Assembly: GCF_004115215.2 (NCBI RefSeq)
Contig: NC_041751.1
Location: 32,647,798-32,711,797 of the forward strand
Reading direction: 5' to 3'
DNA length: 64,000 nt
Source of the DNA: Ornithorhynchus anatinus
Taxonomy: Eukaryota > Chordata > Mammalia > Monotremata > Ornithorhynchidae
The notes beneath the pieces were generated by a model. That model was not told the origin of the DNA and ran no database searches. It was given only the letters and a program-made list of their open reading frames with translations. The position numbers and the translations under genes were made by a program. Shown piece after piece: positions 9,937-19,023 of the stretch (its first letter is position 1; each line of letters begins with the position of its first letter).

Positions 9937-10206
9937 ATGAGAAGGAGCGTGGCCTAGTGGGGAGAGCACAGGCCTTGCAGTCAGAAGGATGTTCTAATCC
10001 TGGCTCTGCCCCTCGTCTGCTGGCCGACCTTGGGCAAGTCGCTTTACTTCCGTGAGCCTCGGGTACCTCATCTACAAAATGGAGTTTAAGGCTAAGCCCC
10101 CTGTATGGGACAGAGACTGTGTCCAACGTGACTAATCTGTGCGTACCTCAACGCTTAGTACAGTGCCTGCCATATAGTAAGCACTTAATAAATACCATAA
10201 AAAAAA
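9937..10206 (+). mobile_element. Mon-1 SINE
   Basis: GAGAAGGAGCGTGGCCTAG to CACTTAATAAATACCATAA and an A-rich tail; the head is slightly altered. Confidence 0.88.
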
Positions 10207-10272
10207 TCTTTGACTTAAACAACACCTGTACTGCCTTTCTTCTTCTCATTATTCTTATCATCTTTTTTATTG

Positions 10273-10530
10273 AGAAGCAGCGTGGCTCAGTGGAAAGAGC
10301 ATGGGCTTTGGAGTCGGGTCATGAGTTTGAATCCCAGCTCTGCCATTTGTCAGCTGTGTGACTGTGGGCAAGTCACTTAACTTCTCTGTGCCTCAGTTCC
10401 CTCATCTGTAAAATGGGGATTAAGACTGTGAGCCCCACGTGGGACAACCTGATTCCCCTGTGTCTACCTCAGCGTTTAGAACAGTGCTCTGCACCTAGTA
10501 AGCGCTTAACAAATACCAACATTATTATTT
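10273..10530 (+). mobile_element. Mon-1 SINE, young
   Basis: Nearly consensus full-length copy from GAGAAGCAGCGTGGCTCAG to AACAAATACCAACATTATT. Confidence 0.92.
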
Positions 10531-10651
10531 ACTAAAAATTGTAATTGTAATGATAGTTATAGTAGTAGTGTAATAGTAATAGAAGTGATAGCATTTATTG
10601 AGCACTCACGCAGTGCATTGTACTATATTATTAATTATTATTTTCATTATT

Positions 10652-11002
10652 ATATTGATGTCCCCCTTTAGACTGTGAGCTTGTTGTGGGCAGGCAATGT
10701 GTCTGTTTATTGCTATATTGTACTCTCCCAAGCACTTAGTGGAAAGAGCATGGATCTGGGAGTCAGAGGTCGTCGGTTCTAATTCCGGGCCCCGCCACTT
10801 GTCAGCTGTGTGACTTTGGGCAATTCACTTCACTTCTCTGGGCCTCGGTGACCTCGTCTGGGAAATGGGGATGAAGGCTGTGAGCCAACGGGGGACACCC
10901 TGTTGACCTTGTATCTACCCCAGCACTCAGAACAATGCTTGGCACAGAGAAGTGAAGTGGCTTGCCCGAAGTCACACAGCAGGCAAGTGGCAGAGCCAGG
11001 CT
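10652..11002 (+). mobile_element. Chimera of L2 tail, Mon-1 and inverted Mon-1
   Basis: A sense L2 3' end (10652-10740) switches at CTTAGT into the Mon-1 head (TAGTGGAAAGAGC), which runs to about 10945 and then switches at GGCACA into an antisense Mon-1 segment (GGCACAGAGAAGTGAAGTGG) ending near 11002. Both switches sit on short sequence shared by the partners. Confidence 0.75.
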
Positions 11003-11310
11003 CCAGTCTGTTCTTATTTACCCTAGTTCCTTATCTCAAATGGGGACTCGGTTCTTCCCGCGGTCTTCTAAAAACCACTTAGCTGTTACCCATGTTCTTC
11101 AAGTCACACAATCCCTTTATCTTCAGCTCCGAGAGCTGAGAGCCAAACCTGATTTAGGTTTGAAGGCAGGATGGAGGGGAGGGGGAGAAAGGGGAAAGAG
11201 AGAAAGGAGCAGCAGAGGGAAAGGGAGCGTGACAGGAGAGAGTCAGGAAATGGGGGAAGAAAAGGAAATGCAGGTACAGCACCGACGATGCCGTGTCTCT
11301 CTATGGGCAC

Positions 11311-11627
11311 CTCTGATGTGTCAGTTTGTAACAAGTAATTGTGGGGAGAGATCTGGGCTTGTCTTGTCCCAGATTGGTGGGCAGCAGGGAGGGGAGTCTG
11401 CAAATTTCCTGTTATGTCGCTATCCAAGTGTCAGAGTGGATTAGTGGGCAGCGATTCACTCGTTGACACACGCACACCTCCACCAACGCAAACACACAGA
11501 TTACTCCCTGAGGGAGTGGAGAGATGAGGAAAACTGCTGATAAATGCCGCCTCAGCCTTGTCTCGACTGAGTCTCACTGTCCACGAGCCGCCCTTCCGTC
11601 CAGAATACGCAGTTGGTTTGGGTAAGA
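11311..11627 (+). promoter_or_regulatory. Cassette B: putative promoter and 5' exon of V1R-3
   Basis: Most similar to cassette A. The first homeodomain-like core is lost but AAGTAATTG is kept; then come GGGAGAGATCTGGGCTTG, a CA-rich stretch, the full palindrome CTCCCTGAGGGAG, CTGCTGATAAATGCCGCC and donor GGGTAAGAC with GT at 11622. The ATG near the donor is not kept here. About 280 bases further upstream also match the region before cassette A (CTAGTTCCTTATCTCAAATGG). Distance to the coding exon is 1.9 kb. Confidence 0.65.
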
Positions 11628-11743
11628 CAAAAATGGCAGAGTGAAATTTTAGATAGGAGATCCAGGTAACAGAGTGAAGCATAATCTGGAGTGGGGAGAG
11701 GGTGGAAGAAGGAAGACCAATGAGGAGGGTGATAACTATATCG

Positions 11744-12000
11744 GTAATAATGTTGGTATTTGTTAAGCGCTTACTATGTGCACAGCACTATTCTAAGCAC
11801 CGAGGTAGATACAAGGTAATCAGGTTGTCCCACGTGAGGCTCACAGTTAATCCCCATTTTACAGATGAGGTAACTGAGGCACCGAGAAGTTAAGTGACTT
11901 GCCCACAGTCACACAACGGTCAAGTGGCAGAGCCGGGATACGAACCCATGACCTCGGACTCCCAAGGCCGGGCTCTTTCCACTGAGCCACGCTGCTTCTC
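11744..12000 (-). mobile_element. Mon-1 SINE inserted after the A/B duplication
   Basis: Young antisense copy. The matching place in unit A (about 5143-5160) is empty: GGAGGATACTGTTTCAG there versus sequence split around this SINE here. The short target repeat may be TATC(A)G. Confidence 0.9.
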
Positions 12001-12157
12001 TATCAGTCTCCTCACTGGTCTCCCTGACTGCATATGTAACACACACACACGCACATCGTGTCTTTGGTATTTGAAAAAGAAGGTGTTACCCACTGGTGTG
12101 TAAGTGAGAGTGAAAAATCTAAGGGACAACCACAGTCCTGGCTGCACGATGTATGCA

Positions 12158-12250
12158 TTTGCCCCATCAGTGGTATTCACTGAGGGATTACGGTGTGCAG
12201 AGGACTGTACTAAGCAGCTGGGAGAGTATAATACAGTACAGTTGAGCACT
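12158..12250 (-). mobile_element. L2 3'-end fragment
   Basis: TGGTATTCACTGAGGGATTA, AGGACTGTACTAAGCAGCTG, GAGAGTATAATACAG. Confidence 0.7.
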
Positions 12251-12762
12251 TGAGTCCAAACTGAACTAAGTGCACGCGAGAGAACAAGAGAAATATATCA
12301 TCACGATAGAGTAATTAGGCAAGACTGCCCCTTATTGTGATGTCTTTGTGGTTTGCAGTATCCGAGCTGTTTCTCGTAAGCCTCTTACTTTGATGATCCT
12401 AACAGAGTTACTGCTGCAACACTCCCTTCCTAATCACAGAGCACCGTGCCGGAGCTACTGATTCCCAGCTGGGATTTAGCGTGGTCTGAGGCTTTGTTTT
12501 TCCACGCACTTAAATAGTCTCCTCTTCCCTCCTTGCTTTCTGTTTTCACTTTCAGCTCTCCGGGTAACAGTTGATTGGGTATTCTGCTGCTGGCCATTCT
12601 TCCCTGGGTCCCCCTTCCCCAGAACAACTGTGTTTCAGTGAGCATAACTTCACTGCTTAGGAGACCGACTTCATTCCAGGCCTTTGTTGCCCCCAAGATA
12701 CTGCCTTGATATCTGACGTTGAGAATACGGTTCAGGACGTTGCCGACTGAAATGCTCCTGAT
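12251..12762. other. Unassigned intronic sequence
   Basis: About 0.5 kb with no recognised repeat or receptor homology. An 88-codon antisense frame (12430-12696) has no motif I can name and is probably chance. Confidence 0.35.
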
Positions 12763-13018
12763 GTATGTGGGTATTTGTTAAGCGCTTACTATGTGCCGAG
12801 CCCTGTTCTAAGCGCTGGGGTAGACCCAGGGGAATCAGGTTGTCCCACGTGGGGCTCACAGTCGTCATCCCCATTTTACAGATGAGGTAACTGAGGCACA
12901 GAGAAGTGAAGTGACTTGCCCAAAGTCACACAGCTGACAAGTGGCTGAGCCGGGATTCGAACCCCTGACCTCTGACTCCAAAGCCCGTGCTCTTTCCACT
13001 GAGCCACGCCGCTTCTCT
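12763..13018 (-). mobile_element. Mon-1 SINE, young
   Basis: Antisense copy from GTGGGTATTTGTTAAGCGC to GAGCCACGCCGCTTCTCTG. Confidence 0.92.
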
Positions 13019-13206
13019 GACTCTGACAGAAGCCGCCGCTTTTGTCCCCCAAAAGCCCACCCTGCTGGGAGGCCACCCTGAAGCCAACCAGAATGTCTCT
13101 CTCGCGCTCTCTCTGACCGTCTCTCTCTGACTCGCTGAAGGGAATTAGCTCGAATGGTAGAACGCTCACTTAGCAGGTTTGTTGCCCACATTCTCCACGT
13201 GTATTC

Positions 13207-13325
13207 ATTTCCCCCCATATAGACTGTAAGATCATTATGGGCGGGAAAGATTTCTCTTAATTCTGCTGTATGGTACTCTCCGAAGTGCTTAGCGCTCAAT
13301 AAATACCATGAATTGATTGAATGTT
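13207..13325 (+). mobile_element. L2 3' tail
   Basis: CATATAGACTGTAAGATCAT to CTCAATAAATACCATGAATTG, with a short internal deletion. Confidence 0.75.
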
Positions 13326-13504
13326 TGATTTCTGTCCCTCCATTACTCACCTTCTCTGCTCTTATCTCACTCTGACTCTCTGTTTCTGTGTCTCTTCCTC
13401 AACCTATGTCTCTCTCTGACTCTCTCTCAGTGTTTATATCTGTCTTTCTCTAGTTCTCTTGTTCCCGAGGTTGCGCTACCGGAGAACTCTTCTAATACTA
13501 TGGA

Positions 13505-14444
13505 ATGAAGAGAATGGATGTCATCGAGCTTGTCTATGGGACTCTCTTTCTGTTACAGATTGTGTTTGGGGTCTTGGGGAACGTGTTCCTCCTTCTGCTT
13601 TATATGCACATGCTCTTCACCAACCGCCAGGTGATTCTCCCAGACCTGATCCTCGCCCACCTGACCCTGGCCAATACCATGGCACTTCTAAGCAGGGGGG
13701 TCCCTGACCTCCTGTCAGCTTGGGGACTGAATAATTTCCTGGATGACGTTGGATGTAAAACCCTCTTATACATTTATCGAGCGTCCCGGGGCTTGGCCAT
13801 CTGCACCACCTGCCTCCTGAGCGTCTTCCAGTCCGTCACCATCAGCCCCGGCACCTCCCGGTGGGCAAGGGTCAAAACCCAATTACCCAAGTGCATCCTC
13901 CCTTCCTGCCTCTTCTCCTGGATCCTCAATCTGCTGATTGACATGCCCACACCAATTTTCGTTACGGGACCCCAGAACGGCACCAACATAAACAGCATCA
14001 TCATCCTGAAATACTGCTCCTCCGTCAGCATCAGAGCAGTCACAGCCCTGGTTAATGCGGTCCTGCTCTCCTTCCGTGACCTCTTCTTCTTGGGGCTCAT
14101 GAGCGTGGCCAGCGGCCACATGGTTGTTGGTCCTGCACAGACACCACCGGCATGTCCGCCACCTCCACGGGCCCGGCCGCTCCCCCAGGGAGATGCCCGA
14201 GGTTCGAGCGGCCAAGAGAGTCGTTGCCCTGGTCACCCTCTATATCCTCCTCTATGGACGGGATACAATCACCCTGAGTTTTTTATTTAATATGAAGAAA
14301 ATTTCCCCTCTCATTCTTAATAGCAACAACATTATGTCCTTCACTTTCTCAGCTGTCAGTCCATTTCTGATGATTCTCAGTGACAGGAGGGTGAGAACGT
14401 TCTGGAAAAGGGATTCTCCTATTGCCAACTGGGATCCCTCTTAG
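13505..14444 (+). pseudogene. V1R-3: vomeronasal type-1 receptor with one frameshift
   Basis: A complete V1R except for one extra base in TM5-IL3 (near 14124-14129; ATGGTTGTTGGTCCTG where intact genes read ATGGTGTTTGTCCTG). The first frame runs MKRMDVIELVYG through TM1-TM5, with FLDDVGCKTLLYIYRASRG, CTTCLLSVFQ, SPGTSRWAR, glycosylation site in GPQNGTN and SLRDLFF-like SFRDLFFLG. The second frame picks up at HRHHRHVRHLHGPGRS and runs to the normal end (FWKRDS, stop 14442). MKRM gives two possible starts three codons apart (13505 and 13514); the second matches the start of other genes. Acceptor-like CCCGAG lies at 13464-13469. It may be polymorphic or a sequencing error, since nothing else is damaged. 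Confidence 0.92.
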
Positions 14445-15270
14445 GGTCTTGGGAAGCGGAGTGCGTCTGATGGGGAACGGGGGATCCAGGGATCTGGGGA
14501 ACAGGAGGGTTGGGATGGAGGGGTTAGAGGCATCCCATCCTGCTAGTGTCATTCTTCTGGATACTCAGAGGCCTGGTTCCTCCATTTCCACCGAGTCGAT
14601 TTCCTTCTCCTTATGTGTTTTGTGATCCGGAAGCAGATCTACCAGGGGTCCTGGTACCCCGCTCCAAGTTTCCCCATGGTCTGTGACATTAACCAATCCC
14701 TGATAATTCTGAGAGTCACTGGTTTGGGGAAGGGGGAGAGTCCGGGACAGTGTGAGCCACCAATGGGGCTGGGGGTAAGTTCAGGTCTGTCAGCGTCTGC
14801 CAGCATCCCCATAATGCATGTTTTTGGTTATGAGGACTTAGCTGGGGTGTGTGAATATCTTTTTATTAATGGTATTTGTTAAGCGCTTATGTGCTAGGCA
14901 CTGTACTAAGCACTGAGGTAGGTACAAGATAATCAGGTTGAACACTGTTCATGCCCCACATGTGGCTCACAGGTCTCAATCCCCACGTTACAGATGAGAT
15001 AACTGAGTCCCAGAGAAGTTGAATGACCTACTCTACACGCTAGGCCACGCTGCATCTCTGTGCAAACCATCTCCATTAATGCAAACACAAATCCAAGCAC
15101 ATGTCTTGCTGGAGGAGGGGCATATCTTCTTCAAGAATGAAGTCTGACCAATGCTCATCAGAATATCAAAGAGCCGGCAATCGTGCGTGACTGTTTCCAA
15201 GGGCATGAAGGGCAAGTGTATGAGAAGTTCTCTCTCAACGACGCATTCGTGGATACAATCTCACCACCAG
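14445..15270 (+). repeat. 3' flank duplicated between V1R-3 and V1R-2
   Basis: Partner of 9087-9930; see shared blocks AACGGGGGATCCAGGGATCTG (as two parts), CCCGCTCCAAGTTTCCCC, CATGTCTTGCTGGAGGAG and TCTCACCACCAG. Confidence 0.8.
14861..15060 (-). mobile_element. Mon-1 SINE, internally deleted
   Basis: Antisense tail half is intact (AATGGTATTTGTTAAGCGC to CTGAGTCCCAGAGAAG), then the sequence jumps to GCTAGGCCACGCTGC. Confidence 0.85.
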
Positions 15271-15486
15271 CATTGGTACTGTCTTCAATTCAAAGTTCAA
15301 TCCTCCTACTTTTCCTTATCATCATTTATTGTTAGCAATATTTGTTATTATTATTATTAGAGAGAGGCAGCAGTAGTTGTAATAGTAATAGAAGTGAGAG
15401 TAAAGTTTATTGAATCGCTCATTCAGTGCATTGTATTATACTATCGCTTGGAAAGTATCGATAACCCAGTGACACATTACCAGCCC

Positions 15487-16110
15487 ACAGTGAGCACTGA
15501 GCTCTCCTTTGGGATCGTGATTCTGGTAGAGATCAGTATCGGGGTCTCAGTGAACGTCTTCCTCCTCCTGTTTTATGCCCACGTGGTGTCCACCAGCCAC
15601 AAGCCCAGCTCCCCAGACCTGATTCTCGCCCACCTGGCCTTGGCCATCGCCATCATCCTCCTCACCAGTGGAATCACCAAGACCATGTCGGCTTGGGGAC
15701 TGAGGAATTTCCTGGATGACGTTGGATGTAAAATCTTCACGTACCTCTACTGGGTGGGTCGGGGTCTCGCCATCTGCACCACCTGCCTCCTGAGCGTCTT
15801 CCAGGCCGTCACCGTCAGCCCTGGCACTTCCCGGCGGGCAGGGGGTCAAGGCCAAATTATCCAAGTGGATCGTCTCCTCCCGTGTTCCTTTCTGGATCCT
15901 CCAACTTCTCATCGATGTTAGTACGTGACAGGCCCCCGGAACTTGAGGCCTTTTACTCAACATGAAAGAAAAGTCTCCTCTGTTGGTGAACATCCACGTG
16001 ATGTCGTTTACCTTTCCAGCGACCCTTCCCGATGATCCACAGTGACAGGAGGGAGAGAACCTTCTGGAAAAAGAAATCTCCTGTGTCCTTACAACGGATC
16101 AGTTGTAAGG
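15487..16110 (+). pseudogene. V1R-4: vomeronasal type-1 receptor pseudogene with large internal deletion
   Basis: The start codon position reads ACA and no other ATG is in register before TM1. TM1-TM3 are well kept (ELSFGIVILVEISIG, LILAHLALA, FLDDVGCKIF, GRGLAICTTCLLSVFQAV). The SPGTSR loop has one inserted base (15838-15842, GGGCAGGGGGTC). After IDVS the sequence passes GPRN and jumps straight to the TM6-TM7 loop (HERKVSS in the shifted frame; NMKEKSPL in the original), so TM5, the HRHHR loop and most of TM6, roughly 95 codons, are missing. The end is recognisable (CACAGTGACAGGAGGG, TTCTGGAAAAAG). No 5' cassette or acceptor lies upstream. The sequence just before it is an L2-like tail remnant. 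Confidence 0.9.
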
Positions 16111-16178
16111 TCCCCGGGAAGCTTCCTGTCTTCCCGGTGCTTCCGCAGGAAGCTCAGAGTGAGCGGTAGAGTGGGAGA

Positions 16179-16441
16179 TGAAGCGGCGTGGCTTAGTGAA
16201 AACAGCCTGGGCCTGGGAGTCAGAGGTCGAGGGTTCTAATCCCACCTCCGCCACTTGTCAGGGGTTTGACTTCGGGCTAGTCACTTAACTTCTCTGGGCC
16301 TCAGTTACCTCATCTATAAAATGGGGACCAAGACTGTGAGCCCCACGTGGGGCAACCTGAAAACCTCGTATCTACCCCAATGCTTAAAACAGTGCTTGGC
16401 ACATCGTAAGTGCTGAACAAATACCATCTTTATTATTATTA
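16179..16441 (+). mobile_element. Mon-1 SINE
   Basis: GAAGCGGCGTGGCTTAGTG to CTGAACAAATACCATC and an ATT tail. Confidence 0.9.
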
Positions 16442-16539
16442 GAGGTAGGCACCTGCCTGAGCCTCACCAAAATGACACTGAGTGAAAGTCTGGGGAAATG
16501 GAGGGATGTAACCATATCAAGGCAATAACTTTCCCATCA

Positions 16540-16765
16540 CTGTAGAGAGTACCATTATCCTCCCTGTCTCTCAGACCTGAACCTTGATATTTATCCTCAA
16601 TGTTCTCATTTGCCCCACATATTCAAACTGACACCAAAATCCTGGCAGGTCTACCTTCACAACATGCCTAAAATCCACCCTTTCCATTCCATCCAAGTTG
16701 AACCATGTTGCAAGTGCTTAAAACACTGCACTCGGAGTGCTAACTACTCAATAAAAAACAGTTTT
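16540..16765 (+). mobile_element. L2 fragments, old
   Basis: The first part matches L2 ORF2 around TCTACCTTCACAAC and AAAATCCACCCTTTCC; the second is a diverged L2 tail (AAGTGCTTAAAACACTG, CTCAATAAAAAACAG). Confidence 0.6.
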
Positions 16766-16884
16766 TCTTGATTAATCTACGTAGGGTATTAGCTAAATAT
16801 TTGGAATTAGCTGTTCTATGAGTATAGGATGGTAATTGCATTCTCCTAAGTGCCTGGTAAGAGTACCATAAATTTAGAAGAGAC

Positions 16885-16928
16885 ATTAATTCACTCAGTT
16901 GTATTTATTGAGTGCTTTCTCTGTGCAA
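16885..16928 (-). mobile_element. L2 tail fragment abutting V1R-5
   Basis: TCAGTTGTATTTATTGAGTG followed by CTTTCTCTGTGCAA; receptor homology begins at the next bases, so an L2 insertion may have removed the start of V1R-5. Confidence 0.7.
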
Positions 16929-17850
16929 GTTTCTTTCGGGACTGTGTTGCTGTTACAGATCAGCAATGGGGCTCCAGTAAATGCCTTCCTCCTCTTATTT
17001 TATACCCACATGGTCTCCTTCAGCCCAAATTCAGCTCCTCAGTCTTGATCTACACCCATTTGGCTTTGGCCAACACCATCATTATTTTCACTTATGGAAT
17101 CCCAGAGACCATGGCTGCATGGGGATGGAAAAATTCCCTGGGCAAGATTGGATGTAAAATCATCTTATATATTCACCTGGTGTCCCGGGGTCTTGTCATC
17201 TGCATCACTTGCCTCCTGAGCATCTTCCAGGCTGTCACTGTCAGCCTCACAACTTTCCGGTGGGCAGGAGTCAAAATTAATTACCCAAGTGTATTGTTCC
17301 CTCCTTTGTCGTTTTCTGGGTCCTCAATATGCTGATCGACACTAATGCACTGATATATATGACAGACCCCCAGAACAGCACCACCGCTCATCTTCCCTAT
17401 GATCTCAAATATTGTTCATTAATCATCCTTAGTGCCGAGGCTGCCGTGGTAAATGTGATTTTGCTTTCCGGTCGTGATCTGACATTTGTAGTGATCATGA
17501 GCGTGGCCAGTGGCTATATCGTGTTTGTCCTGCACAGACCCCACCGGCAGGTCCGGCACCTCCACGGGCCCGGCCGCTCCCTCAAGATGTTGCCCGAAGT
17601 CAGAGCGGCCAAGAGAGTGATCGCCCTGGTCACCCTCTGTGTCCTCCTTTACGGCCGCCAGTCCATCATGCTTAACTTTATAGTCAACACGAGAGAAAAG
17701 TCTCCTCTTCTGGTGAAAGTCCACCAGCTTTTGACATTCACCTTCTCCTTTGTCTGTCCGTTCCTGGTGATATACAGCGATAAGGGGGGTGAGAATGTTC
17801 GGGAAAAGGGAATATTCCGTGTACAACAGGGAGCCTTTGTAGAGCCACCT
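16929..17850 (+). pseudogene. V1R-5: vomeronasal type-1 receptor pseudogene
   Basis: The first about ten codons, including the ATG, are absent: homology starts at TTTCGGGACTGTGTTGCTG directly after an L2 tail. At least three frame changes follow, in the TM1-IL1 region near 17000-17030, at KINYPS (one base lost near 17275) and near 17785 (GATAAGGGGGGTGAG, one extra base). TM2 to TM7 are readable: GIPETMAAWGWKN, IGCKIILYIH, CITCLLSIFQAV, DPQNSTTA, DLKYCS, HLHGPGRS, RAAKRVIALVTLCVLLYGRQS and VNTREKSPLLVK. GWKN, the NSTT site and LSAEAAVVN group it with V1R-6. No cassette is present upstream. Confidence 0.9.
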
Positions 17851-18179
17851 GCCCTCCCTCTGTGATTCCCTGGGGTGGAGGCGACCCCATTTCCTGATTT
17901 GGGCCGACTCATACAAGATAGGGGGAACCTGCCAGGAATCATCTCAAGGACTGGAAGAGACAGCAGCGATGGAGGGAGCTGTAGCTTTCACGTAAAAGAA
18001 GAAATCCACCCTCCCCACCTCCCTCTGATCACTACCCTGGAAGGGCTAGTTCTGGGGAAATCATGCAAAAGTGGGAATGGCTGCCACAACTCTGATGTTA
18101 CCGGTCGAACTTCCCTGGTCTCACGCTTCTGCCTCCTTATGTCTATCCTGTTTGCCCCCATCAGGTCCTGTCTGTGAGA
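17851..18179. other. 3' flank of V1R-5, nothing recognised
   Basis: Unique-looking sequence between the receptor remnant and an L2 tail. Confidence 0.35.
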
Positions 18180-18640
18180 TAGATCTTACCATCTTTAGTC
18201 ATTGCAAAATCCCTACCCTCACTAATCCTGAAATTCCTCTATCCAACCTCATTCTCCTCACCCGCTCTCTTACCCACACATCTACTCCCTGCAAATCTGT
18301 CCTGTTCCCTCTCAGAGACTCGCGATTTCTTAATCCACCTTCCCTTGATGCGCAAATCTACGCCCTCCATTACTCTCTCCCCCTTCAAAGCCTTAGTGAA
18401 GGCACATCTCTTCCAAGAGGCCTTCCCTGATTAAGTCCTCTTTTCATGTTCTTCCACTCCCTTCTGTGTCGCCCTCACTTGCTGCCTTTATTCATACCCC
18501 CCCTCAGCCCCGTAGCACTTGTGTACATATCTATAATTTTATTTATATTAACATCCGTCTTCCCCTATAGACTTTAAGCTCGTTATGGGCAGGGAATGTG
18601 TCTGTTATATTGTTCTATTTTAGACTTTGACCAAGGAAAG
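18180..18640 (+). mobile_element. L2 3' region
   Basis: CTTCAAAGCCTTAGTGAAGG, CTCTTCCAAGAGGCCTTCCC and CTTTAAGCTCGTTATGGGCA give the order C-terminal ORF2, then 3' untranslated region. Confidence 0.85.
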
Positions 18641-18928
18641 GGGATTTAGGTTAGTCCATTAACAGAACTTGTGAAAGCCAGGTTTACTTAAGGATATAAG
18701 ACAGAATGCTAGGAATGTAGATAAATATGTAAGGCGAAGACCAGGAGTAAGATGAAAAACTAAGTTTGCGAGGTGTTGATCAAGAACCCACTGCCTACCC
18801 CTACGAAAATTGCAGGAAATGGGGGCGGTGGGGTGGCTGGAGAGCAGTGGACACCAGGCCACCTGAGCAATCAGTCGCAGAAGGACTTAAATGGAAAAGA
18901 GGACCAATAACAGAATACTGGACCGGAG

Positions 18929-19022
18929 CAGCAGCATGTTGTAGTGGATAGAGCAGGGGCCTGGGAGTCAGAAGGTCAAGGGTTCTAATCCAGGCTCCAC
19001 CACCACTCCACACTCCGCCACC
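18929..19022 (+). mobile_element. Mon-1 SINE head fragment
   Basis: GCAGCATGTTGTAGTGGATAG to about TAATCCAGGCTCCACC; cut off where the next SINE starts. Confidence 0.75.
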
Positions 19023-19023
19023 A

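Noticed and set aside
9937-10010. tRNA genes
   Set aside because: The tRNA-like A and B box regions belong to Mon-1 SINE heads; none has a complete cloverleaf outside a SINE.
12430-12696. 88-codon antisense frame
   Set aside because: No recognisable domain, no conserved partner in the window; kept only as unassigned sequence.
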